A stretch of DNA of 64,000 nucleotides from a bacterium (GCA_004561445.1 SFVX01000001.1:682001-746000); one strand, 5' to 3'. Positions 1-8,191 are shown, counted from the first letter of the stretch. Numbers and translations: made by a program. The notes: generated by a model from the sequence alone, not told the origin.

Positions 1-739
1 CTTTACCGGAGTACTCGTCAAAAAAATTTTGTGCATGATTGCGACGCTCCTCGGTGCCCTGATATAGTTCACCTTTGTAGGGCTCGTAGTATAGAATTGG
101 CGTACAGCGAACATCTGGATTATATACGGCTCGTTCGAAAAGCGTTAAGAATACCTCAGTAGCTTCGCCGATAGATTTTGATTTCTGAATTTCCTGAGTC
201 CAGTTACCTTCGTTAGCTTCCCATACGTAATCTAGCTGGATTTGTAGTATTTTATCTCTTGTGCCTGCTGGGATTGACTCGTCTGATTCGCCGTATTTTG
301 CCCTATTTGTGTAATATTCGGTCAGTCCGGCATCATCTAGTGTTTTCCATAGTTTTGCGTGATATTGTCTTGCAAATTGAAAAACGCCCCAGTAGCTATC
401 GTTTGATGCCCTGGTTACAACGGCGCCCGATTCTCCGATGGCGTTGCCCATGATTCCGGCCACCTGCATGTCGTTAAGGCCTTTGCCGATAAAATAGTTC
501 CAAACTTTTTCGGCGTTCGTGTCGCCAGATAGTACGGTACTACCACTATTATTACCTTCGCCGTTACATTCGTCTGGATTATAGAACATAATATTATTGG
601 CGGCAAATTTATCCAAGAAGTCTTCGACGGCCGCAAAAGTTCTAGGCGTATTTAGCTGTGTTAGTATAAGTGCTAGAAGAATACAGAAGAGACGAAGGGT
701 GAAATTTTTAATTTTTTGGATATTAATTTTCTTTAACAT
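1..739 (-). CDS. Secreted phage-tail-type lysozyme protein (partial)
   Basis: The frame is open from an ATG at 739 to the window edge, so only the first 246 codons are visible and the C-terminus is missing. Residues about 10-32 form a hydrophobic signal or anchor segment ending near TFAA. The region from about residue 62 (DTNAEKVWNYFIGKGL, MQVAGIMGNAIGESG, then YWGVFQFA) matches the tail-tip lysozyme fold, where the Glu in the GESG segment would be the catalytic acid. Proteins of this kind are common in Saccharibacteria and are thought to cleave host or own peptidoglycan; that role is inferred here. Its start overlaps the end of the upstream PEGA gene by 17 bp, so the two are probably co-transcribed. 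Confidence 0.7.
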   Translation of the reverse strand, partial: MLKKINIQKIKNFTLRLFCILLALILTQLNTPRTFAAVEDFLDKFAANNIMFYNPDECNGEGNNSGSTVLSGDTNAEKVWNYFIGKGLNDMQVAGIMGNAIGESGAVVTRASNDSYWGVFQFARQYHAKLWKTLDDAGLTEYYTNRAKYGESDESIPAGTRDKILQIQLDYVWEANEGNWTQEIQKSKSIGEATEVFLTLFERAVYNPDVRCTPILYYEPYKGELYQGTEERRNHAQNFFDEYSGK

Positions 740-1430
740 ATTCTACCTCGTAGTTTGCGATATCGTACCCGTTTTTGGAGAGCTCTTTTTTTACTGTAAG
801 CTTGAGGTTTTCGTTCGTTTCTGAACCGCTTTCAACGATAATGCAGAAAACATTTTTACAATAGTCTTTTGAACTATTACCTTCGCGGATAGTATAGTCT
901 ACAAAGAGGCTACGAGCGTCTGCGACGCCTTCCGTCATATTATATGTACCTTTGATTGGCAAAATATCGCGAACTTTTAGCTTATTCTGATAATCGTTTT
1001 GGAAGTTTTTTACTTCATCTGTATCAATGTGGCTGAGAACGTCAAGATCTGTTTGATTCTGCTCAAAATAGCTCATACCTTCAGTCTTATTTACTATATA
1101 ACCGTAATAGACATTGGTTTTGTGTGGCTTAATTATAATATTATCTGTTTTCGATTCAAAGCCATCTTTTTTAATTTCTATTTTGTATTCACCCGGCTCG
1201 ATCTCGTATACTCCATTACTAAATTCTTGACCATTTATGGTTATAGTTGCGGAAGCTGGCGCAGTATTAAGACTAATTTGGGTTGGCGCAGTTAGGCTCT
1301 TAATGAGAGGTGAAAGGACAAAATGTATTGCTAAAAATCCAATAAGGAAGATAATTAACACAATCAAAAATATTGTAATTTTACGACTATGCTTATCGGC
1401 ACCTCCAACTAGTCGTTCAAGAAAGTCCAT
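723..1430 (-). CDS. PEGA-domain membrane protein
   Basis: This 235-aa protein has a short basic cytoplasmic start, one transmembrane helix (about residues 18-43) and an extracytoplasmic part. Residues about 50-110 fit a PEGA domain: beta-rich with the pattern ATITINGQEF, then PGEYKIEIKKDGFES. PEGA domains bind or pack against cell-surface structures; no enzymatic motif is visible in the remaining 120 residues. It is followed by the lysozyme-like gene with a 17-bp overlap, which suggests the pair acts together at the envelope. A TATATT hexamer ends 6 nt before the ATG, so the mRNA is probably leaderless. Confidence 0.7.
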   Translation of the reverse strand: MDFLERLVGGADKHSRKITIFLIVLIIFLIGFLAIHFVLSPLIKSLTAPTQISLNTAPASATITINGQEFSNGVYEIEPGEYKIEIKKDGFESKTDNIIIKPHKTNVYYGYIVNKTEGMSYFEQNQTDLDVLSHIDTDEVKNFQNDYQNKLKVRDILPIKGTYNMTEGVADARSLFVDYTIREGNSSKDYCKNVFCIIVESGSETNENLKLTVKKELSKNGYDIANYEVEYVKEN

Positions 1431-1436
1431 AATGTT

Positions 1437-1442
1437 AATATA
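1437..1442 (-). promoter_or_regulatory. -10 box of PEGA gene
   Basis: TATATT on the minus strand, 6 nt before the ATG at 1430. The predicted transcript would begin at or next to the start codon. Confidence 0.5.
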
Positions 1443-1467
1443 GCATAAACGTTGTTGTGTTCTAAAT

Positions 1468-1496
1468 AAAAAAATAACGCCCCTGCGGGAGTTATC
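1468..1496 (-). terminator. Intrinsic terminator after tRNA-Tyr
   Basis: A 9-bp stem (1474-1495) with one mismatch, read on the minus strand, followed by a run of T (A-run on plus at 1468-1474). It lies 7 nt past the tRNA-Tyr 3' end. Confidence 0.7.
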
Positions 1497-1502
1497 TAGG
1501 AA

Positions 1503-1588
1503 TGGTGCTGGGAGTAGGAGTCGAACCTACGAAGGCCGAAGCCGGCAGATTTACAGTCTGATGCGTTTGACCACTTCGCTATCCCAGC
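1503..1588 (-). tRNA. tRNA-Tyr (GTA)
   Basis: Acceptor GCTGGGA (1588-1582) pairs with TCCCAGC (1513-1507), the discriminator is A and CCA is encoded. The anticodon loop reads CTGTAAA with anticodon GTA. A long variable arm (GCCGGCTTCGGCC) fits the class II bacterial tRNA-Tyr. No intron is present. Confidence 0.95.
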
Positions 1589-1657
1589 GATGTTTGTATT
1601 TTAGCATGATTGCGCGTGTTTTTGCAAGGGCGTTATGAAAGCTTAAGCGAAATGTTA

Positions 1658-1663
1658 TATACT
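1658..1663 (+). promoter_or_regulatory. -10 box, leaderless start
   Basis: TATACT ending 6 nt before the ATG at 1670. It argues for the ATG at 1670 over the upstream in-frame start at 1610. Confidence 0.5.
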
Positions 1664-1669
1664 AGTTTT

Positions 1670-2029
1670 ATGAAGACGGTAGGTGTGATAATTGGCGATT
1701 ATTATCAAAAACTTTTGCGGATTTGTGATCGACATGGGATTGCATTGAATCTTGACATCGAAAATCCGTCGCTTAAAGTTTTTCAAGAAAAAGCACTGTG
1801 CGATTTTTTGAAGTATCAGATTCCGATGGCTGTGAAGGCTTGTAAGGGTCATGATGGTGCACATATCGCATTAGTGCAAAAATCAATTGCTGGTTCAAAT
1901 ATGTCGCGGTTTTCGATTAAATATTCAGGCGAAACTCTACAACCGGAGCAGAAGCAAAGATTACAAGATGCGGGGCTGGAAGTGCGTGCGCGTTTTGGAT
2001 ACGATACGATTATTTCAATTAAGCTTTAA
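1670..2029 (+). CDS. Small protein, possible degenerate GHKL ATPase
   Basis: A 119-aa protein starting at 1670, chosen because a -10 box lies just before it; a longer frame from 1610 is open but would start upstream of the promoter. The layout loosely follows the C-terminal half of a histidine-kinase ATPase domain: a helix carrying QEKALCDFLKYQIPMAVKAC in the place of the N-box helix, then strands around ISIKL at the end. The conserved N-box Asn and the glycine-rich G-boxes are not visible, so it is unlikely to bind ATP in the usual way. No partner regulator lies nearby. Function unknown; the GHKL link is a weak inference. Confidence 0.5.
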   Translation: MKTVGVIIGDYYQKLLRICDRHGIALNLDIENPSLKVFQEKALCDFLKYQIPMAVKACKGHDGAHIALVQKSIAGSNMSRFSIKYSGETLQPEQKQRLQDAGLEVRARFGYDTIISIKL

Positions 2030-2083
2030 GAGAATTATGGAAGTCAAAGGGAGAAGAAATTGAAAGCGAGGCGCATTAGGTGC

Positions 2084-2089
2084 TAAAAT
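2084..2089 (+). promoter_or_regulatory. -10 box, leaderless start
   Basis: TAAAAT ending 7 nt before the ATG at 2097. Confidence 0.45.
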
Positions 2090-2096
2090 AGCGGTA

Positions 2097-2459
2097 ATGG
2101 CTATGAAAAAGAAGAACGAAGGTAAGAAAAAAATTGACGCAAGTCGCGTGGGTAAATTGCGCTATACGATTATTATTTTGATTGCGCTTATTGCAGTTGC
2201 AATGAAGGCGGTCTTTGTGGTGCCAATCGAAAATAAACGCATTGATGGAACATCTTGCGACGAATATTCGAAGCATATTAGCTTAGTAGATTACTTGAGC
2301 GAGAATCGTCTAACAAGCTGCCAAAACTACGAAGTTAATTTCTTGCTTTATGCAATTGAAAACATTGTAGTGTTTATTGTATTTGCCGGTGCTGGCTTTG
2401 GAGTTGCAAGCATCATTCCGAAGAAAGAAAAGCCTGCCAAAACTTCAGCTAAAGACTGA
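2097..2459 (+). CDS. Hypothetical two-helix membrane protein
   Basis: 120 aa with a Lys-rich N-terminus (KKKNEGKKK), a transmembrane helix at about residues 23-42, an outside loop of about 45 residues with two cysteines (C53 and C75), a second helix at about 83-105 and a basic tail. I do not recognise the family. The stop codon lies 1 nt before the PAP2 phosphatase start, so the two are translationally coupled and probably act in the same membrane process. Confidence 0.6.
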   Translation: MAMKKKNEGKKKIDASRVGKLRYTIIILIALIAVAMKAVFVVPIENKRIDGTSCDEYSKHISLVDYLSENRLTSCQNYEVNFLLYAIENIVVFIVFAGAGFGVASIIPKKEKPAKTSAKD

Positions 2460-2460
2460 T

Positions 2461-3117
2461 ATGAATTGGAAAAAAGGAATCAAGTGGGTGGTGGCGTTTT
2501 TATGCGCCATCGTATTCTTGTCTCTGATGAGCGCCGTATCTGACCATGACGTTCTAGCTTTTGATAGTGCTGCAATTAATTTTATGCATGAATTGCGCTC
2601 TCCTGTTCTGACCTTCTTTTTGCGCGGAATTACGGAACTTGGTGGAGCTATAGTGATTGGCCTTGCGACGGTCACATTGTTTTTTGCGATTAGGAATAAA
2701 CGGCTGAGCTTTGCGATTCTTGGCAATATCCTAGGCGTACTAATCGTGAATCAGGTTTTTAAGTTTCTTATTCAGCGTCCGCGCCCTGACGTTGCCCATA
2801 GACTAATTGAACAGAGTGGCTATAGTTTTCCGTCTGGACATTCGATGTGTAGCATGGCTTTTTATGGCTTCTTGATTTATTTGGCTTTTCGCTACGTGAA
2901 GAACGTGAAGGTCCGTGTTGTGACGACGGTGGGGCTAGGCGTGTTGGTCTTTTTAATCGGTTTTAGTCGTGTTTATCTTGGCGTCCATTACGCGAGCGAT
3001 GTGATTGCCGGCTTTTTGTTGGCGGTTGCGTACTTGATTTTTTATATCTCGTTGATAAATTTTATCAACTTTAAGACACGTCAGGCATCTTCCAGAAAAT
3101 CAAAACATAAAGCTTAA
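2461..3117 (+). CDS. PAP2-family membrane phosphatase
   Basis: A 218-aa integral membrane phosphatase of the PAP2 superfamily, which removes phosphate from lipid phosphates such as phosphatidate or undecaprenyl diphosphate. All three catalytic motifs are present: K101 with RPRP (106-109), PSGH (124-127, His127) and SRVYLGVHYASD (169-180, His176). About six hydrophobic segments are visible. The start at 2461 sits 1 nt after the previous stop; an in-frame extension back to 2377 overlaps that gene and was rejected. In a bacterium with little lipid metabolism, recycling of the undecaprenyl carrier is the most likely role, but this is inference. Confidence 0.9.
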   Translation: MNWKKGIKWVVAFLCAIVFLSLMSAVSDHDVLAFDSAAINFMHELRSPVLTFFLRGITELGGAIVIGLATVTLFFAIRNKRLSFAILGNILGVLIVNQVFKFLIQRPRPDVAHRLIEQSGYSFPSGHSMCSMAFYGFLIYLAFRYVKNVKVRVVTTVGLGVLVFLIGFSRVYLGVHYASDVIAGFLLAVAYLIFYISLINFINFKTRQASSRKSKHKA

Positions 3118-3127
3118 ATGCGCGTGA

Positions 3128-3133
3128 TATGAT
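3128..3133 (+). promoter_or_regulatory. -10 box, leaderless start
   Basis: TATGAT ending 6 nt before the ATG at 3140. Confidence 0.5.
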
Positions 3134-3139
3134 AGTTAT

Positions 3140-3934
3140 ATGAAGTCGTTTTTGCGCTTACCGTTGGAACGCGTCTTGCATGAGCTGAAAGAATTTTGGT
3201 ATTTGTTGCGCCAATCGGTGATTGATTTTCAGCGGGTTAGTAAAATCGATACTAGTTGGTTTGCGGTTTGGATGGTGATATATAGTGGATTTATCCTGCT
3301 TGATATTTTTATGCCTGGGTTTTGGGGTTCGATGTTGCTAAAATACACTGGGATTTTTCTTTGCGTAGTTTATGCGCATAAAAAATTCCCGACTGACGTG
3401 CTATTGTCGGTAGCGCTGCTTTTGACTTTTTGTTCGGATACGATTTTAGTTTGGACGCCATTTGAATGGTTAGGGGTATTCGTATTTTGCTTTGCGCAGT
3501 TTATGCATACGATAAGGTTAACAAAAGCAAGCCCGAAGACAATTGCTTTTTATGCGGGCGGGCTAATTTCGGCGTATATTGTCGCACGACTACGTGGAAT
3601 TGATGCGCTTTATGCGATTGCTGGCTTTTATGCAATCACGCTCGTGATGAATGTGGTGATTGCGATAAGGAACTATCGTAAAGATAAGAAAGATTTTAGA
3701 ACGCGCTGCGCGTTTTATGGTTTTTTGTGTTTTTTGGGTTGCGATCTCTGTGTAGGAATTAGGCATTTAATCTTGGATGGATTGATTGATGTTGCACTTT
3801 TGCCGCTAGTTGGATTCTTGGTTTGGGTATTTTACTATCCTTCGCAAGTTATTTTGGCTAATAGCTCAAATGCGCCAATGGTTGATACTCCACATAAGGG
3901 GCGAAAAATTGCAAAAAGTCGCTCCGTAGAGTAA
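3140..3934 (+). CDS. YhhN/TMEM86-like membrane protein
   Basis: 264 aa with about eight hydrophobic segments between residues 42 and 240. The pattern of an FCSDT segment, FCFAQFMHTIRL, then FLGCDLCVGIRH and a final WVFYYPSQVILANSS resembles the YhhN family (lysoplasmalogenase/TMEM86), which carries conserved Asp and His residues in its helices. If correct, it would hydrolyse an ether-lipid substrate in the membrane, possibly host-derived. The match is by pattern only and the basic C-terminal tail is not typical. The downstream kinase begins 10 nt later with its own -10 box. Confidence 0.55.
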   Translation: MKSFLRLPLERVLHELKEFWYLLRQSVIDFQRVSKIDTSWFAVWMVIYSGFILLDIFMPGFWGSMLLKYTGIFLCVVYAHKKFPTDVLLSVALLLTFCSDTILVWTPFEWLGVFVFCFAQFMHTIRLTKASPKTIAFYAGGLISAYIVARLRGIDALYAIAGFYAITLVMNVVIAIRNYRKDKKDFRTRCAFYGFLCFLGCDLCVGIRHLILDGLIDVALLPLVGFLVWVFYYPSQVILANSSNAPMVDTPHKGRKIAKSRSVE

Positions 3935-3937
3935 ACT
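3932..3937 (+). promoter_or_regulatory. -10 box, leaderless start
   Basis: TAAACT ending 7 nt before the ATG at 3945; it overlaps the stop codon of the preceding gene. Confidence 0.4.
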
Positions 3938-3944
3938 AAAAGAT

Positions 3945-4445
3945 ATGAATGGGAAATCTAAGCCTTACGCGATTCTAGTTTTCGGTGCGCCGCTTTGTGG
4001 TAAAACTACTTTCGCTCGTCAGTTTAGCGAACGCTTTAATGTGCCTTTTGTAAACTTGCTTGAGCTTAAAGAACAATTTAAGATCTCACGCAAACTTGGT
4101 CTTGTGATTGTAAAAGAAATTGCCAAATGCAAGCAAAATATTATCGTTGAGGGGGCTCTCGATACGGAGCGCCAGCGCGAGGAGATGCGCACACTTCTGA
4201 AGACGGCGGGATATATGCCAATTTTGGTTTGGGTGCAAACTGATCAGGTAGCGATTAAACATCGCTTGCGCGCAAAGTTTAAAAAGCCATCTGAGGCGAA
4301 GGCTTTCCTTGATAGTGCCTATAAGAATATCGAGGCGCCAGCCGAGTCAGAGATGCCGTTAGTGATTTCTGGTAAACATACTTTCCGTACGCAGTGCAGT
4401 AATGTGCTTGCGGGACTTTCGGAGCGAAGTTCTAAACAAAGATGA
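3945..4445 (+). CDS. P-loop AAA/kinase-like protein
   Basis: 166-aa nucleotide-binding protein with a Walker A motif GAPLCGKT near residue 14 and a Walker B-like strand NIIVEGAL near 66. The size and the later R-rich stretch (HRLRAKF) match the zeta-toxin/AAA_33 small-molecule kinase group, but no substrate-specific motif can be named. Its stop overlaps the start of the YgjP-like gene (ATGA), so the two are co-translated. Confidence 0.65.
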   Translation: MNGKSKPYAILVFGAPLCGKTTFARQFSERFNVPFVNLLELKEQFKISRKLGLVIVKEIAKCKQNIIVEGALDTERQREEMRTLLKTAGYMPILVWVQTDQVAIKHRLRAKFKKPSEAKAFLDSAYKNIEAPAESEMPLVISGKHTFRTQCSNVLAGLSERSSKQR

Positions 4446-4987
4446 TAATAACTGATCCAGAATTTGGTGAAGTGATTATCCGAAAAAGTGCTTGGTCGGT
4501 GAGACCAAAATTTTCGGTGTCCACTTCTGGGCGTTTGACGGTATCGGTGCCAGCTCATACGAGCACATTTATCGTAAAACGCTGGATAAATGCGAGTCGT
4601 GACGTAATTCGCGAGAAATTACCGATCAAGGATCCAGCAACACAGCGGGCACGTGATATGCAAAAGAAATTGCTAGCCAAGAAAGCACGCGATTATTTGC
4701 CCTATCGGCTGGATTTTTGGGCGCAAAAATATGGATATTCGTATGAAGGTTTAAGATTGTCACACGCAAATACACGTTGGGGCTCGAGGTCGAGCTCTGG
4801 AACAATCTCGTTAAATATTGGACTCATGAATTTGCCGCAAGAACTGTCTGATTATGTGATTTTGCATGAGCTAGCTCATATAAATCATATGGATCATTCG
4901 GAAAAGTTTTGGGCGGAAGTGGCTGAACATGATCCGAAATATAAACAGCATCGCAAGGCGCTAAAAGAATATTCGCCGGGCGTATAA
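4442..4987 (+). CDS. YgjP-like (DUF45) zinc metallopeptidase
   Basis: 181 aa with the full DUF45 signature: TRWGSRSSSGTISLN at 111-125, then HELAH at 142-146, His152 and FW at 156-157. The two HExxH histidines and His152 are the expected zinc ligands and Glu143 the catalytic base. Family members resemble SprT/WLM proteases; physiological substrates are unknown. It is the last gene of its unit and is followed by a strong terminator. Confidence 0.9.
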   Translation: MIITDPEFGEVIIRKSAWSVRPKFSVSTSGRLTVSVPAHTSTFIVKRWINASRDVIREKLPIKDPATQRARDMQKKLLAKKARDYLPYRLDFWAQKYGYSYEGLRLSHANTRWGSRSSSGTISLNIGLMNLPQELSDYVILHELAHINHMDHSEKFWAEVAEHDPKYKQHRKALKEYSPGV

Positions 4988-4999
4988 GCACACAACATG

Positions 5000-5028
5000 A
5001 AAAAAACGACCCCTTGCGGGGTCTTTTG
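5000..5028. terminator. Bidirectional intrinsic terminator
   Basis: Perfect 6-bp stem GACCCC/GGGGTC (5008-5023) with a TTGC loop, flanked by A-run and T-run. It separates two convergent units. Confidence 0.8.
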
Positions 5029-5029
5029 A

Positions 5030-5467
5030 CTAGGAATGAATAAACTCTCTGAGTCTCGTACGTGAGGCGCGAATAGACTGTGAAGTGTCGATATCTTCTT
5101 CGATGAGAAAATTATAATATCCTAGCCTTGCGTAAAGGTAGTCGTCAGCAATGACCGGCAATTCCTCGCATAGATATTTGTAGATTCCAATATCGATGAG
5201 CGCACGTCGGTCTTCGCTTTTTGGAATGTCGCCAAACATAGCAATATAGCAATCTTCCATGTAAATATACTCGTGGATGGTTGCAAATTTGCGGTACCAG
5301 AGTGGCGCGTTTTGATCGACATAGACTTCATTGCGGTAGTACCTAACGAGATATTCGCTATTGTAACTTCCAACAAGATCAGTGCGTCTGATCGAGAAAA
5401 GATAGTCGTTCATATCGCAAGCGTTGTAGTAGAACGGTCTATCATCAAAAATAAATAAGTGCTTCAT
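5030..5467 (-). CDS. Hypothetical protein
   Basis: 145 aa from ATG 5467, chosen because GGGAGG lies 7 nt upstream; that SD overlaps an earlier in-frame ATG at 5482, which is therefore unlikely to be used. The protein is rich in aromatic and acidic residues with no signal peptide or membrane segment. A short ATIHEYIYMED segment resembles an HExxx helix, but the second zinc-ligand motif is absent, so no peptidase is claimed. A TATAAT lies about 45 nt upstream of the start. Family not recognised. Confidence 0.6.
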   Translation of the reverse strand: MKHLFIFDDRPFYYNACDMNDYLFSIRRTDLVGSYNSEYLVRYYRNEVYVDQNAPLWYRKFATIHEYIYMEDCYIAMFGDIPKSEDRRALIDIGIYKYLCEELPVIADDYLYARLGYYNFLIEEDIDTSQSIRASRTRLREFIHS

Positions 5468-5573
5468 ATTCAGTCCTCCCAATGTGCGACGCGAAAAATG
5501 CGTACATATTCTATTATATCACAGATTGGGTATAAAGTCAATATGCTCAGCCTCTCAACAGAGGTAGAGGCAA

Positions 5574-5598
5574 CAAAAAACTCCCAGATTGGAGGGAG
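5574..5598 (-). terminator. Intrinsic terminator after tRNA-Thr
   Basis: CTCCC/GGGAG stem (5581-5598) with a minus-strand T-run at 5574-5580, 8 nt past the tRNA. Confidence 0.7.
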
Positions 5599-5605
5599 AT
5601 TAATG

Positions 5606-5681
5606 TGGAGCCGCAAATCAGACTTGAACTGATGACCTGCCGCTTACAAGGCGGCTGCTCTACCAACTGAGCTATTGCGGC
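5606..5681 (-). tRNA. tRNA-Thr (TGT)
   Basis: Acceptor GCCGCAA pairs with TTGCGGC, discriminator T, encoded CCA. The anticodon stem GCCGC/GCGGC encloses loop CTTGTAA with anticodon TGT. Confidence 0.95.
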
Positions 5682-5693
5682 GCTAGAACTATA

Positions 5694-6629
5694 TTATATG
5701 ATTTTGCGTTTTTTGGCAAGCTTTGGTGTAGGTTTTACGACTGGGCGAGTGACGCTAGTAGACGAGGTCTTGGTGGTTTTTGGTGTAGATTTGGTGGATT
5801 TTGCGGCGGTCTTATTGATAGTTCTGGCTGATCTAGCGGCGCTTTTGGCGGCAGTTTTTGCGGCGGTGCGAGCGGCTTTGGCGTCGGCACGGGCTTTGGT
5901 GCGAGCGGTTTTGGCTTCGGCTTTGGCAGTTTTTGCGGCAGCGCGAGCGGTCTTAGCGGCTTGTTTTTTGGCGGCTTTGGCTTTTTCTTCTTTGGCTAAA
6001 ATGAGGGCGCGCTGAGTCTGGAGGTCTTCGATACGGCGTTTAGTAGCTTCGATATTTTCGTAATCTTCGGCATTTTCATAGATTTCGAGCATGTGGCGTA
6101 AAATTACGGTCGTTGGGTTGAGGTCGTAGGCGGTCTCGAGCTGCTTGATGGCGTCTTTGCGCTGTCCGAGTTTTTCGAGAGCTTTGGCGTATGCGATATA
6201 GCGGCCTGGCTGGTCGCCTTCGAGCGCGATTGCTTGCTCAAAAGCCATCGCGGCTTTCTCATATTTGCCGGTTTCAAGATAAATTAGGCCGACGTTGTGA
6301 AGACTAGATGCATTGTTGTCGAGGCTCTGAGCAATTTCAAAGCATTCGATTGCTTCTTTGAAGTGCTTTTCGCGGGCATATAAAATACCGAGACGGTTGT
6401 AGGCAGCAGCGTTCTTTTCGTCGAATTTTAGAATAGTGAGCAGTGCTTTTTCGGCTTTTAAGGGCTTGCGCTCGCGCATAGCGGCCTGAGCGAGACTCCA
6501 GAGCTTTTTCATTTGTGGGGTTTTACTGATGTCGTCTTCGTCGAGATTTTCCTGACGGCGTTTGGCGTAATCTGGAATAAAAAAGACAATAAAGAATGTG
6601 AATATCAAAATTAGAATTGCGCTAAGCAT
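5694..6629 (-). CDS. Membrane-anchored TPR protein with histone-like tail
   Basis: 311 aa from ATG 6629, preferred over 6653 because TATAAT ends 6 nt before it. One transmembrane helix at about residues 2-20 is followed by a basic KRRQ segment, so the rest should face the cytoplasm. Three to four TPR units span about 60-180 (for example AAYNRLGILYAREKHFKEAI). The last ~110 residues are almost only Lys, Ala, Thr, Ser and Arg in repeats such as AAKTAKAEAKTAR, resembling a histone H1-type tail that would bind nucleic acid. It ends in KLAKKRKII. The function is unknown; tethering DNA or RNA to the membrane is an inference. Confidence 0.75.
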   Translation of the reverse strand: MLSAILILIFTFFIVFFIPDYAKRRQENLDEDDISKTPQMKKLWSLAQAAMRERKPLKAEKALLTILKFDEKNAAAYNRLGILYAREKHFKEAIECFEIAQSLDNNASSLHNVGLIYLETGKYEKAAMAFEQAIALEGDQPGRYIAYAKALEKLGQRKDAIKQLETAYDLNPTTVILRHMLEIYENAEDYENIEATKRRIEDLQTQRALILAKEEKAKAAKKQAAKTARAAAKTAKAEAKTARTKARADAKAARTAAKTAAKSAARSARTINKTAAKSTKSTPKTTKTSSTSVTRPVVKPTPKLAKKRKII

Positions 6630-6635
6630 AAATAA

Positions 6636-6641
6636 ATTATA
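6636..6641 (-). promoter_or_regulatory. -10 box within holB stop
   Basis: TATAAT ending 6 nt before the ATG at 6629. It overlaps the holB stop codon. Confidence 0.6.
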
Positions 6642-7317
6642 CCACACCGGCAATCAGCTGTAATTTGACGTTGCCATTTTGGCGAATAGCTTCTTCGGTG
6701 GCGAGGAGGTTTTCGAGCTTTTTGAGAAATTGCGCATTGCTAGTCGCGAAGTAACTTTTATAAAGCAAGGTAATTGCGGCGTCAAGCATGTCGAGGGCTT
6801 TTTGGCGGCCAGATCCTGCGGGTTTGCTTTTTGCGATTTTGTCGGCGAAAGAAACGAGGCTAGTGCTTGGCGTCATGGCGATGTAGTCTTTGGCGAGCTT
6901 TAGGATTTCTGGATCAATTTCTGGTGCGTCTGCGATATGGTTGTGACTAGGAATGCGGAAGCAATGGGCGCGACTGAGAATAGTTGGAAGTAGCATAGAG
7001 CTGTCGTTGGTAAGAAAGATTATATGTACGAGTTCGCGAGGCTCTTCGAGGGTTTTGAGAAGAGCGTTGATGGCGCCAATGCTCATCTTCTCGGGTGATT
7101 CGACGACAACGTAAAAATCGCTGCTTTGTTTGGCAGAGACGAGCTGCTCAAGATCGCGAATTTGCTCGATACTAATGCCGGTTTTTTCTTCGAGTGCGCG
7201 CAAATGATAAGCATTCGGCAAAATCTCAGCAAAATCATACTCGCGCGGGAGCTCAAAAATTGAGAAGTTAGTCTTCCCTGCAACGTTTATAATTTGCTCG
7301 ACTTTATCTAATTGCAT
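6637..7317 (-). CDS. holB: DNA polymerase III delta' subunit-like clamp loader
   Basis: 226 aa, shorter than a full delta' (about 330). The diagnostic AAA+ core is present: a VVVESPEKM strand, then NALLKTLEEP at 84-93, a FLTND strand and LPTILSR at 110-116 (sensor 1/SRC-like). No Walker A motif is present, as expected for a delta' subunit that does not hydrolyse ATP. It would work in the clamp-loader complex with DnaX and delta. The start overlaps the rluA-family stop by 14 bp, so the two are co-transcribed. Confidence 0.8.
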   Translation of the reverse strand: MQLDKVEQIINVAGKTNFSIFELPREYDFAEILPNAYHLRALEEKTGISIEQIRDLEQLVSAKQSSDFYVVVESPEKMSIGAINALLKTLEEPRELVHIIFLTNDSSMLLPTILSRAHCFRIPSHNHIADAPEIDPEILKLAKDYIAMTPSTSLVSFADKIAKSKPAGSGRQKALDMLDAAITLLYKSYFATSNAQFLKKLENLLATEEAIRQNGNVKLQLIAGVV

Positions 7318-8185
7318 TCAAAAACTCGATTGGTGGTTCGGCGGTAAAGGTAATGCGTTTGCTCTCTGGAATGGTGATTTCGAGTGAAGCGGCGTGAAGA
7401 TACATACGATCCGCTTTCGGACCTTTTGGATTGTAGACTTTGTCGCCGAGAATCGGCGTGCCGATGTGGGCCATGTGGATGCGGAGTTGGTGCGTGCGGC
7501 CGGTGCGCGGTTTTAGCTCGACGAGACTATATTTATCGTTGCTGGCGATAACTTTATATTCGGTTTGAGCCTCGCGACCAGTTGGCGAGACCATAAAAGT
7601 AGTAGGTTTCTTGAGGTTGCGCGTGAGCGGAATATCAATCATTGCGTGCGCCTCAGCTGGGTGGCCGACTACGACGGCGTAGTAAGTTTTGTGGGTTTTG
7701 CGATCTTGGAATTGTTTTTGCAGATAACCTTTGGTTTTTAGGTTTTTGGCAACAATGATGACACCCGAAGTGTCGCGATCGAGGCGGTGCACGATCTCGC
7801 CGTAGTTCTCGATGCTTTGCTCTGCGCTAAAGTCGCCTTTATTGACAGATAACATACCAGCTGGCTTATTAAAGACGATTACATTCTCGTCTTCATAGAT
7901 GATTTCGGGTTTAAATTCGTTTTCGGTTTCGGGGAGCTCTAGGGTTAGCTCGGCATCTTCATCGATGAGTGCACGGGGGTGAATTTCGAGCTGATTATCA
8001 TAACGCGCGTAGCCTTCTTTAATAAACTTTTGAATCGTTGAGCGGCTGTAGCGCGGAAAGCGATTTGCAAGCGCAACGTCAAAGCGGATTTTATGATCGT
8101 CTGGCTTCTCGGTTTTTGGTGTATCAAAAGGAATGTCTCCGTTTATTTTGCGCGACAATTCTGGCTTGCTGAATTTCTTTCCCAT
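7304..8185 (-). CDS. RluA-family rRNA/tRNA pseudouridine synthase
   Basis: 293 aa. An S4 RNA-binding domain lies at about 35-90 (SRSTIQKFIKEGYARYDN), followed by the catalytic domain with HRLDRDTSG at 133-141; Asp137 is the catalytic residue. The later GRTHQLRIHMAHIGTPI block completes the RluA signature. It would convert uridine to pseudouridine in 23S rRNA (RluC/RluD type); the exact site cannot be told. A TATAAT ends 6 nt before the ATG, implying a leaderless message that continues into holB. Confidence 0.9.
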   Translation of the reverse strand: MGKKFSKPELSRKINGDIPFDTPKTEKPDDHKIRFDVALANRFPRYSRSTIQKFIKEGYARYDNQLEIHPRALIDEDAELTLELPETENEFKPEIIYEDENVIVFNKPAGMLSVNKGDFSAEQSIENYGEIVHRLDRDTSGVIIVAKNLKTKGYLQKQFQDRKTHKTYYAVVVGHPAEAHAMIDIPLTRNLKKPTTFMVSPTGREAQTEYKVIASNDKYSLVELKPRTGRTHQLRIHMAHIGTPILGDKVYNPKGPKADRMYLHAASLEITIPESKRITFTAEPPIEFLNAIR

Positions 8186-8191
8186 AGATTA

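Noticed and set aside
5030..5467. HExxH-type peptidase call for the 145-aa protein
   Set aside because: Only IHEYIY is present, without the second His or a third ligand.
5698..6015. Long plus-strand ORF opposite the TPR gene's tail
   Set aside because: It is the shadow of the Lys/Ala-rich minus-strand tail; its Ala/Val/Leu-only composition follows from GCN/AAR codons.
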